Source: Alitta virens
Taxonomy: Eukaryota; Annelida; Polychaeta; Phyllodocida; Nereididae
NCBI GenBank assembly: GCA_932294295.1
Contig: OW028584.1
Coordinates: forward strand, 12,764,438 to 12,828,437
DNA length: 64,000 bases
Reading direction: 5' to 3'
Below are positions 35,809 to 46,488 of this stretch, piece after piece. Under the pieces are notes generated by a model that saw nothing but the letters and a program-made list of their open reading frames with translations, was not told the DNA's origin and made no database searches. The position numbers and the translations under genes are program-made. The stretch's first letter is position 1; each line of letters starts with the position of its first letter.

Positions 35809-35957
35809 GGACAATTTACATGTAAACTAAGGTTATAGCATATTAATTATTGTGGAATAATGCAAAGGACAATATACATAAAAACTAAGGTTAAAGCATA
35901 TTATTTATTGTGGAACAATGCAAAGGACAATTTACATGTAAAATAAGGTTAAATCGT
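35809..35957 (-). repeat. 58-bp tandem repeat, about 2.5 copies, in the 3' region of the cGAS-like gene
   Basis: The word GGACAATTTACATGTAAA(C) starts at 35809, 35867 and 35925, exactly 58 bases apart. The middle copy carries a minus-strand AATAAA (35904-35909), so the repeat lies where the 3' UTR and poly(A) site of the neighbouring gene are expected. Confidence 0.85.
35904..35909 (-). terminator. Candidate polyadenylation signal AATAAA for the cGAS-like gene
   Basis: About 75 bases downstream of the stop codon on the minus strand, inside the 58-bp tandem repeat. Confidence 0.5.
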
Positions 35958-35982
35958 ATACCTTCAATGTCTTCACAAATTC

Positions 35983-37965
35983 TCAAATTTTAACTTCAGT
36001 CATAGACACCTTGTATTTACCAAAATCGTGAAAAGTAAGTCTGTTCTTGGTGAAAGCATTCTTTAGGATATGAGAAAGTTTCACCACTGGATTGTGCTGC
36101 AATCCATCTGAGTATTTCTTGTCAAGGAAATCATCGATTATGTTTTGCACTTTGTGTGGAGGAAGTTGCCACAAGAGCTTTTCACAAAACAGAAAGTAAA
36201 TGAATGGTTCACTGTGAAGTGGGATGTGGTCAGTGTATGGAAAGACATACGTCTCATTCGTTTTTGTAACTTTGATGCGGATGTTCAAATTGTTGAACCT
36301 TATAGCACAATCCTCAATTTCTCCATGGTCTTTATACCCCACCGTGAAATATGTTTGCAATTCAGTCTCCTCTTCAACATCACACTTCTGACCATTCAAT
36401 TTTTCTTGAAGGGTACACTTAACATCATCCGCGAGTGGGGTCATCTCTTGAATTAGCCTCAATAAACAGATGTACTTCGTCTTTGATACCTTTCCCTGCC
36501 TAACCAAAGCCTCCATTTCCAAAAATGTTTCTTCCCAGTACTTTATCACCTGGGCCTTGGTTGCTTCTTTTTCTTTTTCATTGTCACTCTCCCGAAGACT
36601 CAATGACTGCAAAATTTCAAAGTGATTCCACAAAGTCTGAACAACCCGCACCAGTTTCAAATTGACCATGGCATCCAAAGTAATGTTTGTGAGCACCATC
36701 TTCCTGGTATTAATTGTCAAGTCTTCCCCAGACCAGTGTGCTTGAACTGGCCTTTCGAAATGTGGCATCCTCCATGTTCTTTGGGCAGTAAGAAGAAACT
36801 TAAGAATGGCTAGTTCATTGGTAAACGTAAACAATTCACTGTAGAAGTTCAACCATGCTGTGGTAACATCTTTGATCAAGTTGTTCCTTAGGAAGAAGTA
36901 TTGAGGTAGATATTGCTGGGTCAAACATTTGGTAACATACTTGAAGAAGTGGCAAACTGTTTCCATCTTCTTGACACTCCAATCTCTGTCACGCTTCAAG
37001 TCACAGAAAGCGAAGAAAGCATTCATCAACAAGTACGATGAGAACTTTTTGTCTGCTAAGTCATCAGGAGCACCATTATTCTCCCACAAATATTTAATTG
37101 CAAACTTGATAACTGTGTACAGCTGGCGTAGGTCAGTGCTCAGAGATCTTGCTATCACCAATTCTTGCATCGAGAAAGACACTCTCCAGGTTATGACATC
37201 ATCTTCGAAAGTTTTCGGTGCAACATGCACAAACGAAATGGGTGTTGACAACACTGCTTCTTTAATTTCACCAGACCATGATGATTTTGCCATTACTTCT
37301 TCAATGTCATCTTTGAAGTAATTCTTTGTGCTCAGAATTGCAACTACGATGTCAGCCTTTGTCGTTTGTGCTTTTTCCGCATTAATAGTCCTGACATTGA
37401 GTCGTTCATAAGCAGGACCTGTTCTTTGCCATCCTGGCAATCCTGTACATTCTGGGATGTCCTTCAAAGTGTATCTGATGGTCTTCTTGCCATGTAGATA
37501 GCTTACACTGGTTCCGTCTTCATTAGTAACAGACAGGAACAAATCTGGCGATGTTTCTAGACCACTTACAACAACAATTTTCCCGTAACCAATGTTTGTC
37601 AGGTCTGGTACAAATTCCATGTGCAAACGGCCACTGGTGTCACCGACAATAACATCTGGGTGTGTCATCATGAGGTCCATGTCATTGGTAATAACCTCTG
37701 TCTTATTTTCATCAGCATCAAACACTGTGACAAGGGGTATTCTCATCGATGAAGTTCTACTGCCAGAAGGAAGAAGCACATGCGACTGTCTCCTGTTCTC
37801 TGGTGGCATACTGTCGATCTTCATGAATCGAAAAATCTCCCTTATCCAACGTGCTAAAAACATTTCCTTATCCTTTTGATAAGTGCACTCCACAACATGA
37901 CGGGGAATTAGAAGGTCGATAACTAAATCACCACTGGCAACTTCCATGTTCGAGCCTGGGGACAT
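35983..37965 (-). CDS. Mab-21/cGAS-like nucleotidyltransferase (candidate cGLR), single exon
   Basis: 660 residues in one uninterrupted frame from an ATG at 37965. The expected catalytic set of the cGAS/Mab-21 fold is visible. A GS motif (SGSRTSS) lies at G68-S69. A DMD pair (NDMDLM) gives acidic residues D95 and D97. A third acidic position, KADIVVAI at D205, matches the 'VDI.LAL' strand of cGAS. The C-lobe signature ITWRVSFSMQE (258-268) corresponds to the 'WRLSFS..E' block. The zinc ribbon of vertebrate cGAS (H-x5-CC-x6-C) is not seen after it. About 300 further residues form a helical, charged C-terminal region of unknown role. Known family members sense nucleic acids and make cyclic dinucleotides for STING; others are non-enzymatic. 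Enzyme activity here is inferred from residues only. A developmental Mab-21 paralogue is less likely, because those usually lack the full catalytic set. Confidence 0.8.
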   Translation of the reverse strand: MSPGSNMEVASGDLVIDLLIPRHVVECTYQKDKEMFLARWIREIFRFMKIDSMPPENRRQSHVLLPSGSRTSSMRIPLVTVFDADENKTEVITNDMDLMMTHPDVIVGDTSGRLHMEFVPDLTNIGYGKIVVVSGLETSPDLFLSVTNEDGTSVSYLHGKKTIRYTLKDIPECTGLPGWQRTGPAYERLNVRTINAEKAQTTKADIVVAILSTKNYFKDDIEEVMAKSSWSGEIKEAVLSTPISFVHVAPKTFEDDVITWRVSFSMQELVIARSLSTDLRQLYTVIKFAIKYLWENNGAPDDLADKKFSSYLLMNAFFAFCDLKRDRDWSVKKMETVCHFFKYVTKCLTQQYLPQYFFLRNNLIKDVTTAWLNFYSELFTFTNELAILKFLLTAQRTWRMPHFERPVQAHWSGEDLTINTRKMVLTNITLDAMVNLKLVRVVQTLWNHFEILQSLSLRESDNEKEKEATKAQVIKYWEETFLEMEALVRQGKVSKTKYICLLRLIQEMTPLADDVKCTLQEKLNGQKCDVEEETELQTYFTVGYKDHGEIEDCAIRFNNLNIRIKVTKTNETYVFPYTDHIPLHSEPFIYFLFCEKLLWQLPPHKVQNIIDDFLDKKYSDGLQHNPVVKLSHILKNAFTKNRLTFHDFGKYKVSMTEVKI

Positions 37966-37999
37966 ACTGTGTAGACTCCAAGCAATACTAATGTGTTTT

Positions 38000-38630
38000 A
38001 ATCCACATGAAAATCCACATCCGGTTCACTTAGGAACTGTACAACTTTCTTGTCTTAAGAACTGTACACGACCAAGCCTCGTCATGAGCAAAATAAGAGT
38101 ACCAGGTTAAACAACTATGAAATTTAATTACAGGAAAATTCCCCAACCAACCAATCTGTTCAGCTTAGTTGACCATGCGATTAGGCTATGCCAATCCCAT
38201 TGGCATAGACTAATGTTGTTTTTTTGGGAAAACCACTTTCCTGTACACATGGGGGGGGGGGAGGAAGATACAGTACGACATACAAAAAGTGGAACTACTG
38301 CAATCCAGTAGTGGTCACCACTACCTCAAGCTACAAAACCAAGCCATATCGAGCCAAACCGAGCCATACCGAGCTTGACACGCCTATTTGAGTTTTGGCT
38401 CGTAAGACATTACACTTAATCAAACTTAATCACAAGTTCAAACCTTCATTGTGGGTGATGAGAAAAAATGTGTACTTAATTTTCTCATGCAGTCCAACTT
38501 CTTAAAAACAAATAAATTTAAACAAAAATGCTAATAGCCCAAGAAGTTGCTGCAATCACAGTAGTATATGTTGGCAGCTCAACTGAAATCCTACGTCACC
38601 ATGAGCAATATTATTGTAACTAACTTCCTT
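38000..38630. other. Upstream region of the cGAS-like gene
   Basis: Contains a G-run near 38250-38262 and short ACCAAGCC/GAGCCA tandem words at about 38336-38372. No clear promoter elements were identified. Confidence 0.4.
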
Positions 38631-38633
38631 GTC

Positions 38634-39785
38634 CCAGAATATTACACTATAGTAACATCAACAGGCAGACAGTCAAAGAAATAACAATTTATGAATATGT
38701 ATTTATTGAGTAGAGTGGTGGTGATGGTGGATTAGGGCTTTATGTCCTGTATTTCTGCACCTGATGGGCTAATTAGGACAGGTACGGACCATGGCAATGA
38801 GACGAAGGATGAAACAGCCATCCAACATATGCTCGACCGGGAATTGAACCCGGGACCCAGTGGCCCAGTGGTTGGAAGCCCAGCGCACTACCACTGATCT
38901 AGGCCCTCACCCCTATTGAGTAGAGTAAACAGTAAATTAAGAAAAAGCTTGTTATTAATAAAAAAAACAATAGGGTTACCACACAATATACATGTAAATT
39001 GAATACTATTATACAATGTAAGACAAAAAGAAATAGACAATTACAGATATTACCAATAATGTCTCTAATTTCTCTAATTAATGTCCATTTCTTAATTTGT
39101 ATCTTAAATACATTAAGTGTATATGAAGTCATTATATTTTCAGGTAATAAATTCCATTGAAACATTCCACTACATTTCTCAGAAAATTTAATTCTCGGAA
39201 ACGGAAGATGATATTTATTGGAATGTCGGGGGTTTGAAAAAGCATGGATATATCACTGCTAAGTTGGAACATATTTTACTATTGATTAAAATTAACTGTG
39301 CAAAAGTAGTCTATTGTCATATTGCTATCTTAGTCAAAATAATAGCATGCACTTCATTGAGGAAGTTGTCTACTGCATATTTCACCAAAGGCCATAATCA
39401 TCAACCTTGAAATTCTAACCTAGTTCCACAATTTCAGTACTAAGCTTATTGAGTCAGAGCTAGTAACATTTTATATAAGGGTGGTACATCTTTATCTTTA
39501 AAACGATACGATACGTATCACGATACAGTAAAACCGATACGATACCTATCATGATACGTATCGTTAAATTTTGTCAATTAGTAATTTAGTACATATATAT
39601 AAAAGTTAATAATAAACCTTAAAATAATCAAAAAATACTATCAAATTTAAAGAACAAATCTTCATTGAATAACTGCGATATTTTTCTTCACGAACACTGG
39701 AACATCTGGGTAGCAGGTGTCTTATTTTCCAAGGGTATCTTTATTATTACATAATGGTTATCAATACCGTATCGTTAACCTTGTA
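38634..39785 (-). mobile_element. LINE 3' end with nested SINE (inverted duplicate of 22.04-23.2 kb)
   Basis: In minus orientation a frame with FQWNLLPENI and SYTLNVFKIQIKKW (38899-39165) parallels the plus-strand copy at 22.7 kb with few residue changes. The match continues on both sides: GAATATTACACTATAGTAAC at one end and the ATCAATACCGTATCGTTA block at the other. Both copies carry the SINE at the same site with the same target duplication. Confidence 0.7.
38717..38913 (-). mobile_element. SINE family 1, full-length, nested in the inverted duplicate
   Basis: Flanked by TATTGAGTAGAGT at 38704-38716 and 38914-38926, the reverse complement of the duplication around the SINE at 22925. The tail is GGTGGTGATGGTGG in plus orientation. 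The head has a short duplication (CCCAGTGGCCCAGTGG). Confidence 0.9.
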
Positions 39786-39852
39786 CCAGTACAAACAGTA
39801 TATCGAGCACCGGTGTACAGCCCTATCATATATATATATATATCCACATGAA

Positions 39853-39950
39853 TCCCAGATAGCATTCCAAATCGTATCGACGTCGGTGCAATGTCAGCGA
39901 CTTCAAATGATGTAAAAACGACACTGGCCCGATTGATGCCATTTTGGATA
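39853..39950. mobile_element. Diverged copy of the TCCCAGATAGCATT MITE
   Basis: The left end TCCCAGATAGCATTCCAAAT, CGTATCGACGTCG and ACTGGCCCGATT match 6138-6237. The right terminal repeat is eroded. Confidence 0.75.
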
Positions 39951-40677
39951 TATGTATTTCCAACTTTTCAGAACAGTATCAGAAGCAAGGAATATTTTCT
40001 TCAGTGACATGTGATAAAGGTTTTAACATATCGAGGGTATGGATGTTCACCCAGCCCTCTAGTGGACCTAATATATTTCATAGCAACCTGGTTGAGACAA
40101 AAAAATTGCTTTTGTCTAAATGGCATCATATATGATACATTTATTAAATTTTAAAACTTAACAATATTTAGGGTACCTCATAAAGGAAGGCAGATGATAT
40201 CACCACAAACAGAAAGCACCAATCTTTCTTAAAATATTCGTTCATTTAAAAAAAAAAAACTGTAAAACTGCAAATTGATCCCAAATTACCAAATGGTAAA
40301 TTCTAAATGCATCCTTCTATCAGTCATCCAAAATAATACCTTACATGAACTGGCTCCTATTGATGTTCATTTCAGAAAGACAATATAAACAGAATCATTG
40401 TAAAAAGTAAGTTTATTTACCACAGGATCTTAACCCAGTACATGTTCACTCAGGACTCGAAATAAGTCGAGAACGATTGTTCAGGTTATGTGGAGGTTAC
40501 CATAATTTATTTTCACGCGAACGGATTGCCGTTCGCAACAAAATGCATCAAATTATTTTGTATCAACAGTAGGTTACCAGATCAATATTTTTGGTAACCG
40601 GAAAGCGGGTCACCATTGTTGAACCTTATTTCGATCCCTTTTCACTTACACATGCATTTTTTTGTAAGTCATATGGA

Positions 40678-43600
40678 TCAATAGAAATGTAAATCTGTGT
40701 TACTAATTGAATATATTTTATCATAAGGAGCTTTTATTTCGCCCTTAGTAAATTGTCTTCTTAAGCAGAATTTTGGCTCTCCTATGCCAATGGCAGACAT
40801 GAATTCTTTTACATCCTTGTTCGGTTCGATCGTTTCGAAATACACTCCACCAGAGACGTTAGGTTGATTTTCAAATAAGAAGCGAAACAGCACTTTGGCG
40901 ACATCTAGCGAATCTGCATACAATGGACTGATGCAGCTGCTCCACCCAGCGTCAGCTGGTTTTGCCATTGCCATACCCAAAACTGTGTCAGAAGACTCAC
41001 TACCTGTAAGTATAATAAAAATATATCATATTTGATACTGTAGAACCTATTTCCCAATTTATGCATAAGATTGTAATGACTGAGCTCTCAGAGCCGTTTA
41101 TAATGTCAATTATATCAACGACCTTATAACACAAAATTTTCGTCAAAACATTGTAATCCATTGTTTTTCAACATAGACTGGTCAGACAACTTTCAGTGTG
41201 ATTTCGGCCAAGCGGAAAAATATACCATTATCTATATTTCAACTTAAGAGTTTAAATCGAGATATATTAGATGTAAAATTATGAAAATTATAGAAAATAA
41301 AAAAAACTACCTGTGCTTTCTTTCACTGCAATACAAGCCACATTTTCATCTTTTTCCAGATGCATCTCAAAATACTGTCGTCTGTCGGGGGTGTTTCGGA
41401 TGTTCCTGTCATAACTCAGAAGAAGATCAAGATTATCCTTCGTGACTCGTATGACCTTAACCCCATCAAGGTCAAATGTCATGACCTTGGAAGGGTCCAC
41501 TTGACCTCCGTACATGATGACATCCCAAACACAGTTGACGAAGCCCTTGCGGACATACACAGGCACAACATCAGCTCGTCCACTCAGACCTGAGTTTCGA
41601 ACTCCTTTTTTGACCTCCAACCAGTCAAGGGCTTTGTCCATCAACACACGACCTTCAAAATAATCAATACCTCGTGTTAATATGCTATTAGTAAGGTTTT
41701 TGATAGACTATTTCTGATGAAGAATGCAGACAAACTCCAGACGTCTCACTTACAGTTCGCTTATAAGGCTAAACACAGTACATCCATGTGTACACTCGCA
41801 GTGAAATAGGTAATTAAGTATTACACTGATCACCAGTGGGATGTATATGCATGCTTTATTGATGCCAGTGAAGATTTTGGCAAATTTCAGCATAGCAAGT
41901 TTTTTGAAATTTTAATTGAACGTGGAATACATCCAATTCTTAAATTTCTAACATTTTATGAGAGCTTCGATCGTCATCTATCGGTGTATGTGGGATCAAT
42001 CAATGAGATGAATTGTAGACGGAGGGCTATTTTCTCGTGAATCGTAATAGGGAAAAATAATATCTGTACACGAGAAATTTTTATTGACATTTTAATGGGG
42101 TTCAGTGGTACAAAACAATTATACAAAGTTTACATTGTGAGACATGAGATATGTACACCCTCAAATGTTATGTACAACTCGGCCCATCGGCCTCGTTGTA
42201 CATTGATATTTTCGGGTGTACATACAGCTGTATCTTCATGTCTCACATGTAACCATTGTATAATTGTGTAATATACCATTCATAAACTGCATTCAGTGGC
42301 GTCACACATATATACTAATAGGTGTTTGTACTATTACATATTGATGACAAAACTTCTGAGGCTCTTGGAAATGTCCAGATGATCTTCAGTTTTGTCAAGC
42401 AAGTTTTTTCCTTTTCAATAAAGATTTTTCTTGTTTTTTTAAGTCATTACAACGAGTTCTCGGTTAGAACTATTATTTCATCTTTCTTGCAGAGAAGATC
42501 TAACAATGTACAACATTCGTGGTTAATTCTACACATATTAAGAAAGATTATTCATTATTTTTTAATGTTGCGCAATTAAACAGAAACATGTATAGCAAAT
42601 ATGAATTATTTTCTAATTAGAGGAGGGGCCCGGAGGGCATGCCATTCTTTGATCAGGCTGAAACAGTGCTGCCTCTCAGGTCCGCGCCACAGCCTCTGTT
42701 TTCTAGTTAGCGTTCTATTATAACTTTGTTCCATTTTGCCCGGTTTCTAAGATTTGGTGTTATTTGAAATTCAAAGCTCTTGGATTGGGAAATAAGAATA
42801 TATATAAAATCTTTATCATATCTCATGACAATTAATTGAGAGATTATGTATATAGCTCTAATCGGAGATAGGCATAGGCCTATGGATTGACCCAATAGTG
42901 ATTGCTGAACCACTCAGTGCTAACTATTCACCATTTATATAATAGTTATTAAATTAAATATTAAATATTAATCCATAATCTGTAGGCCTAATAGTATAAA
43001 TAAAGGCCTTAGATATCTATACTACGAAATTAATTTCATGTAGACCCTTAAGTACTATTCCCACCCACCAACTTAAATATGATAAGATAAATTGCTGTAG
43101 TTTCAAGGTCATAGAGGTCGTCCTTTGGTTACCCCTTGACCACTTCTTGGCAATAATTCATAAATGTAAGCAACTGAATGCGCAGAATATTTGACATACA
43201 ATAAATCTTCTCAGCTGACTGCAGGCAACATCCAGCGACACCTTTGTTATTCAACGGAAGCTATACTTGCGCTATAAATAGCATCACATGTTTGTGCTTG
43301 CTACTGTGCGACCCAGTTCAGTAGCGAGGCGCCATGCCACACACGACGGATATAACAGAACCTTTTACACCGAATAATTAATGAATGAACACATATTTGA
43401 CTCACAAACAATATTTTTAATAAACATCAACACAAGAACGATAAAATTAGCATTCTGAGTCCGGTTTGGCCAGAATTTAGACCTTCGCCATCCAGCTGTC
43501 AGGATGGCCGAGTGGTCTAAGGCGCCAGACTCAAGAGTGAAGAACTCTTCCCTGCACACACATGCAGTAGGGGTATTCTGGTCCACGAATGTGGGCGTGG

Positions 43601-45152
43601 GTTCAAATCCCACTTCTGACACAGTTCTTTTCCATTTTTCTCATATTTCTGATACATTTGACGTTACATTTTTCTTGATATACACAACATATTGCTGTCA
43701 AAATTATGTGAAAAGATCAATTTGATCTTTTTCACATGTAAAGTTAATTATCTTGCATCTTTCATTTCACTAAAAAATCTACTGTTTCAAGGATTTGGGA
43801 ATAAAAAGTTAGCTATATTTGACATATCCTTTAATCACCCAACGACTCAAAATCATAGACATATATATAGACAATACATTATGAAATTTAATATTCTTAA
43901 TATTTATCAGTGAAATCCTTATCAATTACATAGGTAGACTGAATTCTTAGCTTACCTATGCCCTTCCCTCTGCACGGTTTGTCAACAATGAATGCTCCCA
44001 AAACCCCAGTGTTGTCATCATTCCTTACAGCTGAAATGCTCCCTGAAATGCAAATTCACCAAAAAATGTAATAACTTTCAGATCTATGGTAAATTCTTCC
44101 AACATTACTGATAACAACTTTTAAAAATATTAAAAAAGTATAACCCTACAATTTATGACCGAGTTGTTTATTTAGCAAATGGACCACAAGTTCAAATTAA
44201 TGAAGGTTTATTCATATATAGGCCTATAGATTATGCTGTCATCCATGGCACATTGTGTGGCAGTTGTGCCACTCGTGACACAACACGTGCCATCCGTGGC
44301 ACAATCTGCCATTCGTGGCAGATGCAGTTGTGTCACGAGTGCCATCCGTGGCACAATCTGCCATTCGTGGCAGATGCAATTGTGCCACTCGTGACACAAC
44401 ACGTGCCATCCATGCCACAATCTGCCATTCGTGGCAGATGCATTGCCAAAAGTGGCACGGAGTCCCTGCCACAAGTGACAGGCAATGAGTGATTTTGAGT
44501 CCCTGTCATTATACTGCATTCACCTACTGCAATGACCTACTGCATTTTTTTTTTTTTTTTTATTGCATATATATATAGAAAAAATTTGCACAGATTCGAA
44601 CACGGTAACACAGCTGCCCTGCCATGGCAGACAGAGGATGATGGCAGATCTAAATCGGCCTAGATCTACAAATTTCAAATAACTCAACTTTTTTTAAAAT
44701 GGCCTATTTCGACTTATGAAAGGCCTAATCACAATGTCACTAGAGAAATTGGAAACTCTAAACAAAATATTATGGATTACATTAATACAAGCTAATACAG
44801 AAGTGTGGAGGAATGGCAAATTGGCAATTGCGATGACCAGTGTCCAGTGGGGTCAGAAACTAGAGATAAGCAAGTTTAAGCATCATGTGTTGCAATCATG
44901 GCACCGTGTGAAGCAATATGAAGCCCCAGCATGCAGCATGAACTTGAAATCCTACCCACCAACTACTCTGCCTGCCAACTCAGCTACAAAGAAATCTTCG
45001 GGGTGACAAGCCCTAAAAACACTCAAGTCAAACTCTGTGAGACTCCATTTTTCTTCTTTAGTCCATTTTACAATCTTTTGGACATCGTCTTCTCTCATTT
45101 GCCTGACTGAAACTGACGACATTTTTTCCATGTGCACGGAGTTCAGAATCAT
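40678..45152 (-). CDS. GNAT-family N-acetyltransferase, four exons
   Basis: Proposed structure is complement(join(40678..41003,41311..41652,43956..44042,44960..45152)), 315 residues, all junctions GT-AG and in frame (phase 1 throughout). Exon 1 holds the N-terminal GNAT strand and helices (VRQMREDDVQKIV, EDFFVAELAGRVVG). Exon 2 continues GSISAVRNDDNTGVLGAFIV and ends with RGKGIG, the R-x-x-G-x-G acetyl-CoA pyrophosphate loop (residues 89-94). Exon 3 completes the acetyl-CoA fold (GRVLMDKALDWL) and moves into a second half. Exon 4 has FVSAIG-like and SPLYAD words typical of the C-terminal region of two-domain GNAT proteins (YitH-like). The protein is probably cytosolic, with unknown acceptor. 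Translation may start at the first ATG or at residue 11 (MSSVSVRQ). Intron 1 holds a palindromic satellite and intron 2 holds an antisense tRNA-Leu gene. A minus-strand AATAAA lies at 40412-40417. Confidence 0.85.
42111..42278. mobile_element. Palindromic MITE in the GNAT gene intron 2
   Basis: The arm ACAATTATACAAAGTTTACA (from 42116) with GAGACATGA pairs with TCATGTCTCACATGTAACCA and TTGTATAATTGT at the right end. The centre has GTACAACTCGGCC and CCTCGTTGTAC pairing. It is a non-coding, long imperfect hairpin. Confidence 0.75.
43498..43621 (+). tRNA. trnL-CAA: tRNA-Leu(CAA) with a ~40-base intron
   Basis: The acceptor stem GTCAGGA pairs with TTCTGAC (7 bp, one G-T). The A box is TGGCCGAGTGG and the B box GGTTCAAATCC, with a long variable arm (GTCCACGAATGTGGGC) as in class II tRNAs. 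The anticodon stem CCAGA pairs with TCTGG. The anticodon CAA is at 43532-43534. An intron of about 40 bases follows position 37 (about 43536-43575), as in tRNA-Leu(CAA) genes of other animals. It lies on the opposite strand inside intron 2 of the GNAT gene. Base 43621 is the discriminator A. Confidence 0.95.
44254..44462. repeat. Tandem/palindromic satellite built on CCA.TCGTGGCA words
   Basis: Units such as GTGCCATCCGTGGCAC and TCTGCCATTCGTGGCAGA are each palindromic, and the whole is repeated about three times. It lies in GNAT intron 1 and can form many small hairpins. Three long frames here are by-products of the repeat. Confidence 0.8.
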
Positions 45153-45159
45153 AATATGG

Positions 45160-46010
45160 AGGTTTTTGTTTTAGTTCGTAACTTCAACGCCAGAAGGAGG
45201 TGTTGCATGTTCTCGCCGTACACTACAGCCACCTTGTGAGTAAATTGTGAACTTGTAGTTTTTCTCTCTAAACATTCTTAAGACCAGTTCTTTATTCTTG
45301 AATCCAGAATAACTGTCCTTAGCTTTCCACAAAAAAAAAAAAAACTGTGAAGAATTTCTTTAAACATTGCATTCTGAAAACTGACCTCTCTTTGCCATGG
45401 GAACTTATCTTTCAATAAAAAGTAACTCTCTTTTTGACAGACGAGTTTTTTTTTAAGAACAACGTTGTTAAAATAGTTTTAATTTGATATTTATAACAAA
45501 TCGTAATTATAGTTCTTTCACTTTTGGAAACTTAATTAATTTTGACATTTACTCAATGCTTTTTACCTAAGTACTAATGGAAATCAAAATGCTCAACATT
45601 GCGTTGTATTGTGTTTCTTGAGCAGAATTTAGATACGAGTTATTTTCGTACCAATTTAGTTAACCAATAGTTCTCTCATCCGTTTCCAGGCGTCGCCGTT
45701 CCTCTAACTAACAATCATGGCCCATCTCATTTTTATCCTCTTCATTCTTTAGTTCGGAATATCCACAAGAGAAATGCACTGTGTGTCATCACCTCACTTT
45801 CCAACGACCTCATTATGTAAATTAATCAATTTTTCTTATAGTCTATAGTTTACACAATTCTTGTTCTGGCAAGCTGGCATTACAGAAATTGCTTGAAACT
45901 AAAAAAATATGAATCCATTTCTCTTGTTTTTTAAGAGAAGATTTCGTAAGTCTATACTCAGCCTATCAACTACATAGTTTAACCAATCAATTTGTTTAAC
46001 TAGGTAAACT
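45160..46010. other. Region upstream of the GNAT gene
   Basis: The GNAT promoter is expected in the first few hundred bases. No core motif can be assigned with confidence. The rest is AT-rich and featureless. Confidence 0.35.
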
Positions 46011-46019
46011 AGCAAAGGA

Positions 46020-46122
46020 TGTCTATAAATAGGTTGCTGGGCTGTGAGCTAGGTTGCCAATAAAGGCATTATTCATCCACACCTAGCACTTGTGTCATCT
46101 CATCATTATGTAGGGTTAACAA
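46020..46122 (+). mobile_element. Possible 3' part of a solo LTR
   Basis: A TATA-like CTATAAATA (about 46022) is followed about 35 bases later by AATAAAG, then a GT/T-rich stretch, and the block ends GGGTTAACA. This spacing is typical of the U3-R-U5 end of an LTR. No matching second LTR or TG start was found. Confidence 0.3.
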
Positions 46123-46488
46123 AAATGCACTGAACAAAAACTCATACACACACTTTAGTCTTATTAAAATTCCAGTCCGTTTTCAGCAAATTAATTTACC
46201 TGGATGACATCAAAATTTTTGTTTTTTTAATACGCAGGTACATTTATATAAATGGATGCTGTAGACTTTCAGAGTGACTGATAAGCCCACTGGGCCTGGT
46301 TAACCTGAATTCTTCCATGCATATATATGATTTGTTTGTGTTGTACTGTGACTGGTCATGAAAACACATAACAATTAATAGTGGATCGTGAGTAGTCAAA
46401 CATTGAGTTTGTGGAATGAGTAAAATTAATTGCACACAACTCCATGTTGGACGACTCACCATCCATCATTGGTTATAATCTCCAGACT

